NCBI GenBank assembly: GCA_964510205.1
Contig: CAZEBW010000008.1
Location: forward strand, 17,950 to 81,949
Origin: CAZEBW01 sp964510205
GTDB lineage: Bacteria > Chloroflexota > Anaerolineae > VGOG01
Length of the DNA stretch: 64,000 bases
Direction: 5' to 3'
Shown: piece by piece, positions 15,499 to 22,761 of the stretch
How positions within the stretch are numbered: the first letter of the stretch is position 1
How the letters are laid out: every line of letters starts with the position of its first letter
Notes under the pieces: model-generated
Told to the model about the DNA's origin: nothing
Seen by the model: the letters and a program-made list of their open reading frames with translations, nothing else
Database searches by the model: none
Translations under genes and position numbers: made by a program

Positions 15499-15589
15499 TG
15501 CCAGGCACTTTCATTGGGGATTTCAAGGTACAAGCGCTCCCCAATCGTTCTCAGTGTTTAGCTTGAGACTTTTTCGGAAGTGCCTGGCA
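15499..15589. repeat. Nested palindromic intergenic repeat
   Basis: Outer arms TGCCAGGCACTT (15499-15510) and AAGTGCCTGGCA (15578-15589) are perfect. Inner arms ATTGGGGA (15513-15520) and TCCCCAAT (15538-15545) also pair. It lies just upstream of the ccmE promoter. Confidence 0.65.
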
Positions 15590-15599
15590 CCTTTTGAAA

Positions 15600-15628
15600 T
15601 TGACACCAGGTTGCTTTTATGCTATAGT
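15600..15628 (+). promoter_or_regulatory. Strong sigma70-type promoter of the ccm/heme gene cluster
   Basis: TTGACA (15600-15605), a 17-nt spacer and TATAGT (15623-15628), 32 nt before the ccmE start. Confidence 0.85.
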
Positions 15629-15659
15629 CTACTTTGAAGAGGAATAGAGAGGAAGACCA

Positions 15660-16079
15660 ATGTCTGCACTGAAAGCACGAAGCAAATTCATCTTCGGTGG
15701 AGCCCTCATCGTCGTGGCGGTGGGCTACCTCATCGTCAGCAGCATCGGTGGTTCGACGGCCTACTACCTGACCATTCAGGAAGTGAAGGCCAAAGGCCCA
15801 TCGGAGCGCACTGTGCGGGTTGCTGGAACTGTGATAGAAGATTCCATCGAGTGGAGCGCTGAAGAGTTGATGCTCAACTTCAACATCGCTGACGCCAGCG
15901 GGAGCCTGGCCGTGATCTACAACGGGCCTCGCCCCGATATGCTGCGGGACGGCGCGGAGGCCATCGTCGAGGGCCGATACATCGAAGGGGGAGCCTTCGA
16001 GGCCGACAACCTGCTCCTCAAGTGCCCTTCCAAGTACGAAGGTGCAGCGACGGCCACGGCGGAAGCCCCGACTGAATGA
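15660..16079 (+). CDS. ccmE: Cytochrome c maturation heme chaperone CcmE, Cys-type
   Basis: Periplasmic heme chaperone of System I maturation, 139 aa. One N-terminal TM helix (about 10-28) precedes an OB-fold domain (TVRVAGTVIEDSIEW, LAVIYNGPRPDMLRDG). The heme-attachment motif is Cys122-PSK-Tyr126 (CXXXY) instead of the usual HXXXY. This variant is known from archaea, some Gram-positive bacteria and Desulfovibrio. It is first in the cluster behind a strong promoter. CcmF follows after a 67-nt gap with a hairpin. Confidence 0.93.
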   Translation: MSALKARSKFIFGGALIVVAVGYLIVSSIGGSTAYYLTIQEVKAKGPSERTVRVAGTVIEDSIEWSAEELMLNFNIADASGSLAVIYNGPRPDMLRDGAEAIVEGRYIEGGAFEADNLLLKCPSKYEGAATATAEAPTE

Positions 16080-16089
16080 CCACTAGGTC

Positions 16090-16123
16090 AGGTGCAACGC
16101 ACTTCTTGAAGTGCGTTGCACCT
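16090..16123. repeat. Perfect 16-bp hairpin between ccmE and ccmF
   Basis: AGGTGCAACGCACTTC (16090-16105) pairs perfectly with 16108-16123 across a 2-nt loop. No T-tract follows. It is probably an interspersed palindromic repeat that also shapes the mRNA, perhaps tuning ccmE relative to ccmF. Confidence 0.7.
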
Positions 16124-16146
16124 TGGATGATTGGAGGTAAGTCTTT

Positions 16147-18093
16147 ATGACCACTATCGGCTTTGGCGCTGTGGCGCTGGCTTTAGTGATTTCTATCTAC
16201 GTTGCAATCGCTTCGATTTTAGGAGCCCGTCGCCAGTCCCCTAAGCTTGCAGAGAACGCCCAAAAGGGAATCGTGGCCGCGGCCGTGCTGGTCACGTTGG
16301 CCTCGGCCATCCTGCTCTATCTGCTGCTGGCCCGCGATTTCCAGGTGAAGTACGTGTACGAACACGTCAGCACCTACCAGCCCACGATTTACACTCTCTC
16401 CGCCTTCTGGGCCGGGCAAGAGGGGTCGCTTCTCCTCTGGTTGTGGTTGTTGACCCTCTTCTCGGCTTTCATCGCTCGCCGTGAGGAGGATTGGGGCCGG
16501 GAGCTCAGGCCCTATGCCCTGGCGGTGTTGGCCCTTTGCCAAGCGTTCTTCGCCTTACTGCTGGTTATTGCTTCCAACCCCTTCGCTACCCTCCCTACCC
16601 GCCCCGCCGAGGGCTTCGGCCTGAACCCGCTGCTGGAAAACTTCTGGATGATCATCCATCCGCCCGTGGTGTTCGTCGGCTACGCTGCCTACACCGTGCC
16701 CTTCGCTTTCGCCATCGCCGCCCTGGCCACGGGCAAGCTGGGGCAGGATTGGATCCGAGGCATTCGGCGCTGGAACCTCTTCTCCTGGCTCTTCCTGGGC
16801 CTGGGCATCCTGCTGGGCGCTTGGTGGGCCTACCTGGAGCTGGGCTGGGGCGGCTACTGGGGCTGGGACCCCGTGGAGAACGCTTCCCTCATCCCCTGGC
16901 TGGTGGGCACCGCGCTCCTGCACTCGGCGACGACGCAGGAGCGGCGGGGGATGTTCAAGGTCTGGAACATCTCGCTCATGATCCTGACCTTCGTCCTCTG
17001 CATCTTCGCCACCTTCGTCACCCGGAGCGGCATCATCCAGTCGGTCCACGCCTTCGGCCAGTCGGTCATCGGCCACTACTTCATGGCTTTCCTGGTTATT
17101 ATCCTGGTCGTTTCCTTCGGGCTGGCTTTCTATCGTCGTCGAGAGCTGGCCAGCGAAGCAGAGATGGGCGACTTGCTTTCCCGCGAGGCTGGCTACCTTC
17201 TCAACAACCTCCTGTTTAGCGGGCTGGCCCTGGCTGTGTTGATCGGCACGGTCTTCCCCACCGTCAGCGAGATCGTGCAGGGCACGCAGGTGGCCCTGGG
17301 ACCTCCCTTCTTCGAGCGCGTCTCCGCCCCTCTGTCTCTGGCCATTGTCGTCCTCATCGGCGTCTGTCCCCTGTTGGGATGGCGGAAGACGTCGCCTGAG
17401 CGCTTGACGAAGAGATTGCTCTACCCTGGCCTCATCGCCCTGGCTGTCGCGGTGCTGCTCTTCGTTGCGGGAATCACAGAGCCGTTTGCCCTTCTGTCCT
17501 TCACGGTTTGCGCCTTCGTGGCCAGCAGCATCCTGTGGGGGTTTCTGCGGGGTGCAGTGGCCCGCCATCGCTCGACGGGAGAAGACTATCTGCTGGCCCT
17601 CAGGCGGCTGATCAGCAAAAACCGCAGGCGCTACGGCGGCTACCTGGTCCACCTCAGCATGGTCATCATCGTCATGGGCGTGGTGGGGTCCTCCCTTTAC
17701 CAGACCGAGTATCAGGTGACTTTGACTGAGGGGGAGAGGGTGACGGTTGAAGATTACGCGCTGGAGCAGGAGGCGTTTTGGGTCGAGACCAGTCCCAACA
17801 AACATCGGTTTGCAACTCCTCTGGGCGTTTACCGGGGCGGCAAGCGGATCGCCACCCTGGTACCGGAGAGAAACTTCCACTGGAATACCGAGCAGTGGGT
17901 GACGGAGGTGGCCATCCGCACCAGCCTGAAGGAGGATTTATATGTGAGCCTGGCCTCCATGACGCAAGAGGGTTCGGCCACTTTCCAGGTTCTGATTAAT
18001 CCCCTGGTGGTGTGGCTCTGGATCGGCGGCGGGCTTATGCTGCTGGGCGCTGCTGTGGCGATGTGGCCTGAGGATAAGGGAAGCTCAAAGTGA
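16147..18093 (+). CDS. ccmF: Cytochrome c heme lyase CcmF
   Basis: Large polytopic protein of 648 aa that attaches heme from CcmE to apocytochromes. About 14-15 hydrophobic segments are visible, with the tryptophan-rich WWD region near 227-250 (GWGGYWGWDPVENASLIPWL) and flanking conserved His positions. An extracytoplasmic C-terminal domain lies between the last helices (about 520-620). GGAGGT lies before ATG 16147. The stop codon sits inside the target duplication of the second MITE-like element, so that insertion fell exactly at the gene end without breaking it. Confidence 0.96.
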   Translation: MTTIGFGAVALALVISIYVAIASILGARRQSPKLAENAQKGIVAAAVLVTLASAILLYLLLARDFQVKYVYEHVSTYQPTIYTLSAFWAGQEGSLLLWLWLLTLFSAFIARREEDWGRELRPYALAVLALCQAFFALLLVIASNPFATLPTRPAEGFGLNPLLENFWMIIHPPVVFVGYAAYTVPFAFAIAALATGKLGQDWIRGIRRWNLFSWLFLGLGILLGAWWAYLELGWGGYWGWDPVENASLIPWLVGTALLHSATTQERRGMFKVWNISLMILTFVLCIFATFVTRSGIIQSVHAFGQSVIGHYFMAFLVIILVVSFGLAFYRRRELASEAEMGDLLSREAGYLLNNLLFSGLALAVLIGTVFPTVSEIVQGTQVALGPPFFERVSAPLSLAIVVLIGVCPLLGWRKTSPERLTKRLLYPGLIALAVAVLLFVAGITEPFALLSFTVCAFVASSILWGFLRGAVARHRSTGEDYLLALRRLISKNRRRYGGYLVHLSMVIIVMGVVGSSLYQTEYQVTLTEGERVTVEDYALEQEAFWVETSPNKHRFATPLGVYRGGKRIATLVPERNFHWNTEQWVTEVAIRTSLKEDLYVSLASMTQEGSATFQVLINPLVVWLWIGGGLMLLGAAVAMWPEDKGSSK

Positions 18094-18096
18094 TTG

Positions 18097-18197
18097 GGGT
18101 GTGTTTCAAACGAGTTGGCTGGTATTGTTGGTCGGAATGGTATTCCGACGAATTGACGGATTACCAATCCGTCCTACAACCGAGATGAAATACACCC
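18097..18197 (+). mobile_element. 101-bp MITE-like element, copy 2
   Basis: Same length and orientation as copy 1, with only a few substitutions. Termini GGGTGTGTTTC and GAAATACACCC. Flanked by the perfect 9-bp duplication AAGTGATTG (18088-18096 and 18198-18206). The left copy of the duplication contains the ccmF stop codon. Confidence 0.9.
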
Positions 18198-18206
18198 AAG
18201 TGATTG

Positions 18207-18376
18207 TTAGCGCGAATGAACGTTGGATCAGGTGAGAGACCAGCGCCGGTTGAGTAGGAGCGAAGCGACGTATCGAAACCAAGCGGGTTGTGCCTTGGAT
18301 ACGTTGGCTGGGCTCGATACGCTACGCACTCGACCGACGCTCGCTAGCCTCGCAAGAAGAGGAGGCAGGGCAGGCG
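18207..18376 (+). other. Intergenic region with degenerate repeat
   Basis: The stretch from 18250 to 18340 contains a diverged inverted pair, GAGTAGGAGCGAAGCGACGT-like on the left and CTCGATACGCTACGCACTCG on the right. This is a type of dispersed repeat without coding signs. No clear promoter is visible. The ccmA ribosome-binding region (GGAGG) lies at its end. Confidence 0.5.
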
Positions 18377-19174
18377 ATGATCGAGGTGAAGGGCCTGGTT
18401 AAGTCTTTCGGCAGCAAGGTGGCCCTGGACGGCGTTGACCTGGACGTGGCCGAAGGCGAGTTCCTGACCCTGGTGGGTCCAAACGGGGCGGGCAAGACCA
18501 CGCTCATCCGCATCCTGGCCACGCTGGCCAAGCCCACCCAGGGCGATGTGCGCGTGGCCGGTTTCGATCTGGCCAAGCAGGGCGCCGAGGTTCGTCAGCG
18601 CATCGGCCTGGCCTCCCACCAAACCCTCCTCTACGGCGACCTTTCGGCCGAGGAGAACCTGCGCTTCTATGGCCGCATGTACGAGGCGCCCCATCTGGAG
18701 GAGCGCATCACGGCCCTCCTTCAGCGGGTGGACCTGGAGCACCGTCGCCGCGACCCGGTGCGCACCTTCTCCCGTGGCATGCAGCAGCGACTGTCCATCG
18801 CCCGCGCCCTCTTACACGATCCCGCCATCCTGCTGCTGGACGAGCCCTACACCGGCCTGGATCAACACGCCGCAGAGGTGCTGAAAGAGGTGCTGGTGTC
18901 CCTTACCTCCCCTCTTTCCCCCCCAAAGCCTGCCCTGAGCAAAGTCGAAGGGTTGGGGGGGAGGAAAAGGGGGGCGAAAGCGCGCACCGTGCTGATGACG
19001 ACCCATAACCTGGAGCGAGGGCTGGAGCTTTGCGACCGGGCAGCCATTCTGGTCAACGGTCGAATCGTCTACCAGGCCGAAAAGAGCGACCTGGACGTAT
19101 CCACCTTCCGAGAGGCATACCGCCGCTCTCTTGACGTTTCACGTTTCACGTTTCACTCTGGAGTGGGACGATGA
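18377..19174 (+). CDS. ccmA: Heme exporter ATP-binding protein CcmA, with inserted repeat peptide
   Basis: ATPase of the CcmAB complex that releases holo-CcmE, 265 aa from ATG 18377. The longer frame from 18290 reads through repeat sequence. Walker A GPNGAGKT (34-41), signature FSRGMQQ (131-137), Walker B ILLLDE (151-156) and the H-loop TTH (208-210) are intact. Residues about 178-200 (SPLSPPKPALSKVEGLGGRK) are an insertion encoded by a palindromic repeat between the D-loop and H-loop. The last residues (LDVSRFTFHSG) are encoded by TCACGTTT-type repeats. The catalytic motifs remain in frame, so the enzyme may still work. Its stop overlaps the ccmB start (ATGA). Confidence 0.9.
   Translation: MIEVKGLVKSFGSKVALDGVDLDVAEGEFLTLVGPNGAGKTTLIRILATLAKPTQGDVRVAGFDLAKQGAEVRQRIGLASHQTLLYGDLSAEENLRFYGRMYEAPHLEERITALLQRVDLEHRRRDPVRTFSRGMQQRLSIARALLHDPAILLLDEPYTGLDQHAAEVLKEVLVSLTSPLSPPKPALSKVEGLGGRKRGAKARTVLMTTHNLERGLELCDRAAILVNGRIVYQAEKSDLDVSTFREAYRRSLDVSRFTFHSGVGR
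18906..18978. repeat. Palindromic repeat inserted in-frame in ccmA (LSKVEG type)
   Basis: A pyrimidine-rich arm (18906-18926) and a purine-rich arm (18953-18974) are complementary. They enclose CCTGAGCAAAGTCGAAGGG (18934-18952), which recurs at 46259-46277 inside the large FG-GAP gene. In both genes it is read in the same frame and gives LSKVEG. Confidence 0.75.
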
Positions 19175-19842
19175 GTTTTCTGCGGAAAGTGTTGACCATC
19201 GTCCAAAAAGACGTAGCCGTCGAGCTGCGCACCAAAGAGATGCTCAGCTCCATGTTCGTCTTCGCCCTGCTGGTGATCGTGATCTTCAACTTCGCCTTCG
19301 ATCTGCGGGTGGAGAACGTGCGGGAGGTGGCCCCCGGCGTCCTCTGGGTGACATTCACCTTCGCGGGGATGTTGGGATTGAGCCGCTCTTTCGTCCTGGA
19401 GAAGGACAAAGGGTGCCTGGAGGGCCTGCTGCTCTGCCCGGTGGATCGCAGCGCCATCTACTTCGGCAAGATGTTGGGGAACGTCATCTTCATGACCATC
19501 ATGGAGGCCATCATCCTCCCCATCTTCTCCGTCCTGTTCAACGTCTCCCTGTTTCAGCCCCTCTTGCTCCTGATCGTTGTCTTGGGCACCCTGGGCTTTG
19601 CCGGCGTGGGCACCCTGTTTTCGGCCATGGCCGTCCACACGCGGTCGCGGGAGGTGATGTTGCCCGTGCTGCTCTTTCCCGTGGTGGTGCCGGCCATGAT
19701 CGCCGCCGTCAAAGCCAGCGGCGGCGTCCTCGACGGTTTGCTCTTTTCAGAGATCGCCCATTGGGTGAGGCTGCTGGCGGTGTTCGACGTGGTGTTCTTG
19801 GCCATCTCGTTCATGACCTTTGATTACGTGGTGGAGGAGTGA
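19171..19842 (+). CDS. ccmB: Heme exporter membrane protein CcmB
   Basis: Permease partner of CcmA, 223 aa with about six hydrophobic segments (for example FVFALLVIVIFNFAFDL and LLLLIVVLGTLGFAGVGTLF). The conserved CcmB motifs GLSRSFVLEKDKGCLEGLLL and GKMLGN are present. It overlaps ccmA by 4 nt. The next gene, for siroheme synthesis, begins directly at its stop codon, tying heme export to heme synthesis in one transcript. Confidence 0.94.
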   Translation: MSFLRKVLTIVQKDVAVELRTKEMLSSMFVFALLVIVIFNFAFDLRVENVREVAPGVLWVTFTFAGMLGLSRSFVLEKDKGCLEGLLLCPVDRSAIYFGKMLGNVIFMTIMEAIILPIFSVLFNVSLFQPLLLLIVVLGTLGFAGVGTLFSAMAVHTRSREVMLPVLLFPVVVPAMIAAVKASGGVLDGLLFSEIAHWVRLLAVFDVVFLAISFMTFDYVVEE

Positions 19843-20484
19843 TTGAAGAGCTATCCCATTTTCCTGGTCAACTTGCGGCACCAGCGCTGTCTGGTGGTGG
19901 GGGGAGGGGCCGTGGCCGAGCGTAAGGCGCGCTCCTTGTTGCAGGCGGGAGCCAGAGTGACGGTGATCAGCCCTGCGCTCACCATTGGCCTGCAGCGATT
20001 AGTGCAGGAAGGGGACCTGGAATGGGTGCCGCGAGGGTATCGGCAGGGGGACCTGGCCTCGGCGTTCTTGGTCATTGGGGCCACGGACGACGCCGACACC
20101 AACGAGCGGGTCTGGCAGGAGGCGGCTGAGCGGGGCGTGCTGGTCAACGTCGTGGACGACCCGGCTCGCTGCAATTTCATCGTCCCCTCGCTGGTGCGGC
20201 GGGGTGATCTGTGTATCGCCATCTCCACGGGCGGGAACAGCCCGGCGTTGGCCAAGAGGCTGCGAGAGAGGCTGGAAGCGGAGTTCGGCCCCGAGTACGC
20301 TGCGTTCGTCGCTCTGCTGGGCGATTTGCGGGAAAAGGTCAAGGAGAAATATCCCGAGGCCGAAGAGAGGCGGGCCATTTGGTACCGCTTGGTGGACTCG
20401 GATATCGTGGAGCTGATCGGGCAGGGGCGAGATGACCTGGTGCGGCAGCGGGTGGAAGAGATCGTGGGGCTATCCCAGACTTAA
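19843..20484 (+). CDS. Precorrin-2 dehydrogenase (Met8p/SirC/CysG N-terminal type)
   Basis: Oxidises precorrin-2 to sirohydrochlorin with NAD, and in some members also inserts iron. 213 aa, TTG start abutting the ccmB stop. The Rossmann motif VVGGGAVAERKARSLL lies near 15-30, followed by the family motifs NVVDDPARCNFIVPSLVRRG and ISTGGNSPALAKRLRE. The C-terminal helical domain is present. The last codons have been altered by a small element (see 20472-20569): before insertion the frame would have read EEIVGLL-stop. In the siroheme-dependent heme pathway it provides the route from CobA product to siroheme. Confidence 0.9.
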   Translation: MKSYPIFLVNLRHQRCLVVGGGAVAERKARSLLQAGARVTVISPALTIGLQRLVQEGDLEWVPRGYRQGDLASAFLVIGATDDADTNERVWQEAAERGVLVNVVDDPARCNFIVPSLVRRGDLCIAISTGGNSPALAKRLRERLEAEFGPEYAAFVALLGDLREKVKEKYPEAEERRAIWYRLVDSDIVELIGQGRDDLVRQRVEEIVGLSQT

Positions 20485-20569
20485 GCTCGAAGGCCCGTCC
20501 CTTCGGCAGGCTCAGGACAAGCCTCGGGCCGCCCCGGGGACGGGGCTCAGAGCTTAAGTTTACACTGAT
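20472..20569. mobile_element. 98-bp palindromic element flanked by 12-bp direct repeats
   Basis: GATCGTGGGGCT occurs at 20460-20471 and 20570-20581. Between them lies a palindromic element: CTTAAGCTC (20480-20488) pairs with GAGCTTAAG (20550-20558), and GCCCGTCCC pairs with GGGACGGGGC inside. The direct repeats look like a target duplication, and deleting the element restores an uninterrupted gene end. A 20-bp part (20531-20550) recurs inverted at 53958-53977. Confidence 0.65.
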
Positions 20570-20616
20570 GATCGTGGGGCTTCTTTGAGCTTTATCGAGG
20601 AGGCTTTCAAGTAAGA

Positions 20617-21909
20617 ATGCATATCGTTGTTGTAGGCCTAAACCATAAAGCGGCGCCGGTGGAAATCCGAGAGAGACTTGCCTTCGCCAGCGACTGTCTG
20701 GAGGAAGCTTTGCAGAAATTCGTCTCCAATGGCGGTGCTGGGAAGCAGGGCTGTGCGGTCGAAGGGGTGATTCTTTCCACCTGCAATCGTACGGAGATGT
20801 ATGCTCTGATCGAAAAGACGAACAGCGGTCGTGAAGCGATCTGTCGCTTTATGGCTGACTTCCATCGTTTGCCTCGAGGAGAATTCGCCGACTACCTATA
20901 TGTTTATGAAGATAAGGAAGCTGTGGCTCATCTATTCGCTGTCGCCTCGGGCCTCGATTCGATGATCGTCGGCGAACCACAGATCCTCGGGCAAGTGCGC
21001 GGTGCTTTCCAGGAGGCTGCTGCTTGCGAAGCTGTGGGCGGGGTGCTGTCGGCCCTTTTCCGACGGGCTATCCATGTGGGAAAACGAGCCCGCGCTGAGA
21101 CAGGAATCAGCCAAAGCGCCGTCTCCGTCAGCTACGCCGCTGTGGAATTGGCCAAGAAGATCTTCGGCGATTTGGGCGCCCGTCAGGTGTTGCTCATCGG
21201 AGCGGGCGAGATGGGCGAGCTCACGGCCAAGAATCTGGTGGACAATGGCGTTGAGGGCATCATCGTCGCCAACCGCACCCGTGAACGGGCCGTTGAATTG
21301 GCGGAACACTTCGGCGGACGAGCCACGGGCCTCGCCCAGATCGGTCAGGCCCTGTGGACAGCGGACATCGTCATCAGTTCGACCGCGGCGACTCGTTTCC
21401 TCATCACACCTGCGATGGTCAGAGAAGCCATGCGGATGCGGCGCAACAGACCCCTCTTTCTCATAGACATTGCCGTCCCTCGGGACGTAGATCCGTCGGT
21501 GCAGCGCATCGAAAACGTCTACCTGTACGACATTGACGACCTCGAAGCAGTCGTAGAGGCCAACATCCGCGAGCGACAGAAGGAGGTCGGCAAGGTAGAG
21601 CGCCTCATCCACAGGGAACTAGCCGAGTTCATGGCCTGGTTCCGGTCTCTGGAGGTTGTGCCTACCATCACCGACCTCAGACATCAGGCCGAGGAAATAC
21701 GCCAGATGGAGTTAGATAAAGCGCTGCGGCGGTTGGGTAGCCTTTCAGAGCGGGAGGAGAATATCATCAACGCTTTGACCATCGGCATCGTCAACAAAAT
21801 TCTTCATCAACCAACGATTCAACTCAAGAGGCATGCCGATGGTAACAACGGTTATCTTTACACCGAGGCCATTCGCGAGCTTTTTGGGTTAAGTGAGGGG
21901 CAAGGCTAG
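20617..21909 (+). CDS. hemA: Glutamyl-tRNA reductase
   Basis: First committed step of C5 tetrapyrrole synthesis: glutamyl-tRNA to glutamate-1-semialdehyde with NADPH. 430 aa, full length. It has the catalytic region VVVGLNHKAAPVEIRERLAF and LSTCNRTEMYAL (active Cys), the NADPH domain (LLIGAGEMGELTAKNL, NRTRERAVELAE) and the C-terminal dimerisation helices. A GAGGAGG-type site precedes ATG 20617. It sits with hemX-like, hemC and the later genes in one direction. Confidence 0.97.
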   Translation: MHIVVVGLNHKAAPVEIRERLAFASDCLEEALQKFVSNGGAGKQGCAVEGVILSTCNRTEMYALIEKTNSGREAICRFMADFHRLPRGEFADYLYVYEDKEAVAHLFAVASGLDSMIVGEPQILGQVRGAFQEAAACEAVGGVLSALFRRAIHVGKRARAETGISQSAVSVSYAAVELAKKIFGDLGARQVLLIGAGEMGELTAKNLVDNGVEGIIVANRTRERAVELAEHFGGRATGLAQIGQALWTADIVISSTAATRFLITPAMVREAMRMRRNRPLFLIDIAVPRDVDPSVQRIENVYLYDIDDLEAVVEANIRERQKEVGKVERLIHRELAEFMAWFRSLEVVPTITDLRHQAEEIRQMELDKALRRLGSLSEREENIINALTIGIVNKILHQPTIQLKRHADGNNGYLYTEAIRELFGLSEGQG

Positions 21910-21914
21910 TAGCG

Positions 21915-22742
21915 ATGATCAACGTCACGCTCTTCACCGTTGCTTTGCTGATCTACCTCATCGGCACCATCCTCTACGAGGTGTATTTAGCCTTGAGGAG
22001 TCAACGTGCGGGTCGCTGGGCAACGCGCAGCTTGGTGGTCGGCGCTCTGGTGCACGCCGCCGCTCTGGCTTTCCGTTGGCTGGAATCGGGACGCGCGCCG
22101 GTGAGCAATCTCTATGAGTCCCTGTCTTTTTACGCCTGGGTCATCATCGTCTTCTACTTGATAGTTGAATACCGTTATGGATACAGGATTTTGGGCGCTT
22201 TCGTCAGCCCTTTGGCCTTCGCCGCTATCGCTGCCGCCTCTGTCTTGCCGAAGCGGGTTGAGCCTCTCATTCCCATCTTGCGAAGCCATTGGCTACCCGT
22301 TCACGTCACGGTCTCCTTTTTTGCCTATGGTTTCTTCACTTTGGCCTTTATTGCTGCGGTCGTCTATCTCCTGGCGGAGCGCCAGCTCAAGAAGGGGCGG
22401 CCTAGCTACTTCTACCATCGCTTGCCCCCTTTGGAGGCGATGGAGCAGTTGGGGCGCGGTCTGGCTGCCCTCGGCCTTACCTTCATGACCGTGGGCATCA
22501 TCACGGGCTCCATTTGGGCCGAAAAGGTTTGGGGAGCGCCGTGGTTCTGGGATCCAAAGTTGAATATGGCTCTCGTCAGTTGGTTCATCTACGTGGTTTA
22601 CTTTTACGTCCGCAACGTGGCAGATTGGCGCGGAAGACGCTCGGCGTGGTTGTTGATCCTGGGATTTATCGCCGTTCTCGTTACCTACTTAGGCGTCAAC
22701 CTGTTCATGCCCACGCTCCACGGTTTTGTCGTCTATCCATGA
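21915..22742 (+). CDS. CcsA/HemX-like cytochrome c assembly membrane protein
   Basis: Polytopic protein of 275 aa with about eight hydrophobic segments. It has the tryptophan-rich heme-handling segment WGAPWFWDPKLN (near 205-216) and conserved His residues of the CcsA/CcmC superfamily. It lies 5 nt after hemA and before hemC, the same place HemX occupies in Bacillus hem operons. HemX there affects HemA levels, whereas CcsA proteins act in System II cytochrome c maturation. Since a full set of Ccm membrane proteins is encoded nearby, a HemX-like regulatory or heme-handling role is at least as likely as System II. Confidence 0.85.
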   Translation: MINVTLFTVALLIYLIGTILYEVYLALRSQRAGRWATRSLVVGALVHAAALAFRWLESGRAPVSNLYESLSFYAWVIIVFYLIVEYRYGYRILGAFVSPLAFAAIAAASVLPKRVEPLIPILRSHWLPVHVTVSFFAYGFFTLAFIAAVVYLLAERQLKKGRPSYFYHRLPPLEAMEQLGRGLAALGLTFMTVGIITGSIWAEKVWGAPWFWDPKLNMALVSWFIYVVYFYVRNVADWRGRRSAWLLILGFIAVLVTYLGVNLFMPTLHGFVVYP

Positions 22743-22761
22743 GAAGGGGGAGATTGTCAGG

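Noticed and set aside
16555..17880. Open frame of 441 codons on the minus strand opposite ccmF
   Set aside because: Low-complexity His/Gln/Glu/Arg-rich translation without family features; ccmF is unambiguous.
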